Of a stretch of DNA of 5,760 nt, positions 5,656 through 5,760 are shown one piece after another. The notes below the pieces were generated by a model. It was not told the origin of the DNA. It made no database searches and worked only from the letters and a program-made list of their open reading frames with translations. The stretch's first letter is position 1. Each line of letters starts with the position of its first letter. Made by a program: the position numbers and the translations under genes. The stretch is from Bacilli bacterium (lineage in GTDB: Bacteria > Bacillota > Bacilli > Tumebacillales > JAQBPP01), in assembly GCA_028287455.1 (NCBI GenBank), contig JAQBPP010000270.1, positions 1 to 5,760 on the forward strand, given 5' to 3'.

Positions 5656-5760
5656 ATTTTCGTACCAGGAGCGTATTTCAGGCACACTGAATCCTGCGCC
5701 CAACAGCGCCATGAGTTCCATTCTGGCCTTTTGTCCATTCAGACCACCCGCGAAAATCAC
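5650..5760 (-). CDS. C-terminal end of an unidentified convergent gene
   Basis: On the minus strand a frame is open from the right edge for 36 codons and stops at TAA (5650-5652). It begins VIFAGGLNGQ, continues with a likely helix around ARMELMALLGAG, and ends SVPEIRSWYENE. The composition is protein-like: it mixes hydrophobic and charged residues in an amphipathic pattern. Its stop falls exactly at the terminator hairpin after the dehydrogenase gene, as expected for a convergent gene end. I do not recognise the family from this fragment. The competing minus-strand frame from 5738 to 5541 is rich in Trp and Cys and runs into the dehydrogenase gene, so it is much less likely to be real. Confidence 0.5.
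   Translation of the reverse strand: MIFAGGLNGQKARMELMALLGAGFSVPEIRSWYENE

Noticed and set aside
5541..5738. Minus-strand 65-codon open frame over the end of the dehydrogenase gene
   Set aside because: It is rich in Trp, Cys and Thr, crosses the terminator hairpin and 58 bases of a secure coding region, and competes with a better-placed minus-strand frame ending at 5650.

Overview
The window reads as an ordinary chromosomal segment of a Gram-positive bacterium of the Bacillota, class Bacilli. The evidence is strong Shine-Dalgarno sequences (GGAGG type) ahead of each complete gene, a MecA adaptor, a PepV/YtjP-type dipeptidase, a MetI-MetC pair laid out as in Bacillus subtilis, and a RocG/GudB-type glutamate dehydrogenase. 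The family resemblances would fit a Bacillales lineage such as the Alicyclobacillaceae, but that is only a guess. No mobile element, CRISPR array, rRNA or tRNA is visible.

Layout, left to right. (1) A dipeptidase gene (pepV type) enters from the left edge without its first roughly 65-70 codons and stops at 1204. (2) An 80-base gap with small palindromes leads to mecA (1285-1884). (3) A 13-bp-stem intrinsic terminator (1919-1959) fills the mecA-metI gap and touches the metI ribosome binding site. (4) metI (1973-3130) and metC (3127-4290) overlap by four bases and form a transsulfuration pair making homocysteine. (5) After 48 bases with a candidate extended -10 promoter comes a catabolic-type glutamate dehydrogenase (4339-5598). 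(6) An intrinsic terminator at 5625-5655 closes that transcript. A convergent gene on the minus strand, seen only as its last 36 codons (5650-5760), enters from the right edge.

How the genes relate. metI and metC work consecutively: acyl-homoserine plus cysteine gives cystathionine, which MetC splits into homocysteine, pyruvate and ammonia. The dehydrogenase links glutamate to 2-oxoglutarate and ammonium. The peptidase completes a loose amino-acid theme. MecA is a regulatory adaptor of the ClpC protease and has no evident metabolic tie to its neighbours.

Nothing here looks like an undescribed system. The point most worth a second look is the terminator directly against the metI ribosome binding site. 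It leaves no room for a promoter between them, so it behaves either as an attenuator or as a partial read-through point from mecA. No S-box (SAM) riboswitch is recognisable there, although that is how the B. subtilis metIC operon is controlled.
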